In this document: in pieces, positions 63,511-64,000 of the stretch
Numbering within the stretch: position 1 is the stretch's first letter
Layout of the letters: every line of letters starts with the position of its first letter
Assembly (NCBI GenBank): GCA_023091665.1
Contig: JALJCQ010000009.1
Coordinates: 1,550,001 to 1,614,000 of the forward strand
Direction of reading: 5' to 3'
Length of the DNA: 64,000 bases
Source of the DNA: Pythium myriotylum
Lineage: Eukaryota; Oomycota; Peronosporomycetes; Pythiales; Pythiaceae
Position numbers and translations under genes: made by a program
Notes under the pieces: model-generated
The model's database searches: none
Seen by the model: only the letters and a program-made list of their open reading frames with translations
What the model was told of the DNA's origin: nothing

Positions 63511-64000
63511 ATGCTCTGGGTCGACAAGTACCGCCCGACGGCGCTCCACGAGCTCGATTACCATCCGGAGGTGACCACGCGCCTGAAGAACCTCGCGCGC
63601 TCGAATGATCTGCCCCATCTGCTGGTCTACGGGCCCTCCGGCGCCGGCAAGAAGACCCGCATCATGGCAATGCTGCGCGAGCTCTACGGCGACGGCGCGC
63701 TCAAAGTGCGGCTGGAGCACAAGTCCTTCACGGTGCGTGGCTGCCACACTGTGCTAGGTCGGTTTGGATGCAGGTTGTGAACAGCGCTTGTCCACTAGAA
63801 CCCAGGACGCTCGACCAAGGTCGAGATCACGACGGTCGCCAGCAACTACCACATCGAGATGAACCCGTCCGACGTGGGCAACAACGACCGCCTTGTCGTG
63901 CAGGAAGTACTCAAGGAAATCGCGCAGTACCACTTGGCCGACACCAACTCCAAGCGTGGGTTCAAAGGTGAGGCGGGAAAGAGATCGTCGTGATGGCAGT
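63511..64000 (+). CDS. RFC3: Replication factor C subunit 3, 5' part
   Basis: Exons 63511-63732 and 63799-63967 are in view; the second ends in phase 1 at a GT donor and the gene runs off the window. The start reads MLWVDKYRPTALHELDYH, and GPSGAGKKT (residues 41-49) is the altered Walker A typical of RFC3 (yeast Rfc5). SNYHIEMNPSDVGNNDRLVVQEVLKEIA follows, also diagnostic. RFC loads the PCNA clamp during replication and repair. The intron at 63733-63798 is 66 nt. Confidence 0.93.

Overview
The window looks like nuclear DNA of an oomycete (Phytophthora/Pythium type; genus not determinable from sequence alone). The supporting evidence is two secreted transglutaminase-elicitor genes carrying CBM1 and PAN/apple modules, a WRKY19-like Cys/His repeat protein, oomycete-style Ty3/gypsy and Ty1/copia elements, dense gene packing, and GT-AG introns of about 51-75 nt. 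No bacterial operons, tRNA, rRNA or CRISPR array were seen.

Layout. From 1 to about 12.7 kb lies a retroelement graveyard: a left-truncated Ty1/copia gag-protease on the minus strand, a broken Ty3/gypsy pol on the plus strand, and a second gypsy element with its 3' LTR. The integrase of the second element is split by a 392-bp solo LTR with a 5-bp target-site duplication. After these come an RNase H fragment, a 589-bp element with terminal inverted repeats, and a 144-bp hairpin element. From 13 to 53.6 kb is an ordinary gene-rich block: WRKY19-like protein, SUMO-like/BTB protein, FIGNL1, nitronate monooxygenase, CK1/VRK-type kinase, 2-hydroxyacid oxidase, ATP synthase F1 delta, Tctex light chain, HAD-like protein, a long coiled-coil protein, MetRS with an EMAPII-like tail, a PDZ-ankyrin-FYVE protein, and a 13-kb VPS13B orthologue. 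From 53.7 to 62.1 kb are two tandem secreted transglutaminase-elicitor genes. The window ends in the first exons of RFC3.

The most unusual region is the transglutaminase pair. Both proteins have a signal peptide, a GP42/M81-type transglutaminase domain with a Pep-13-like WNQP motif, a Pro/Ser/Thr linker with a 33-bp tandem repeat (about 9 copies in one gene, about 55 in the other), and a CBM1-PAN-CBM1-PAN-PAN tail. The N-terminal halves have diverged. The last ~1.2 kb of the two genes shows no indel and no difference by eye, which suggests recent gene conversion or a recent partial duplication. The repeat array alternates two synonymous 33-bp variants that encode the same 11-residue peptide.

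The exon models (FIGNL1, VPS13B, kinase, oxidase, BTB, Tctex, HAD, RFC3) were built by hand from splice sites, reading phase and protein-family conservation. They should be read as predictions. Several intergenic gaps contain perfect palindromes with no recognised family.
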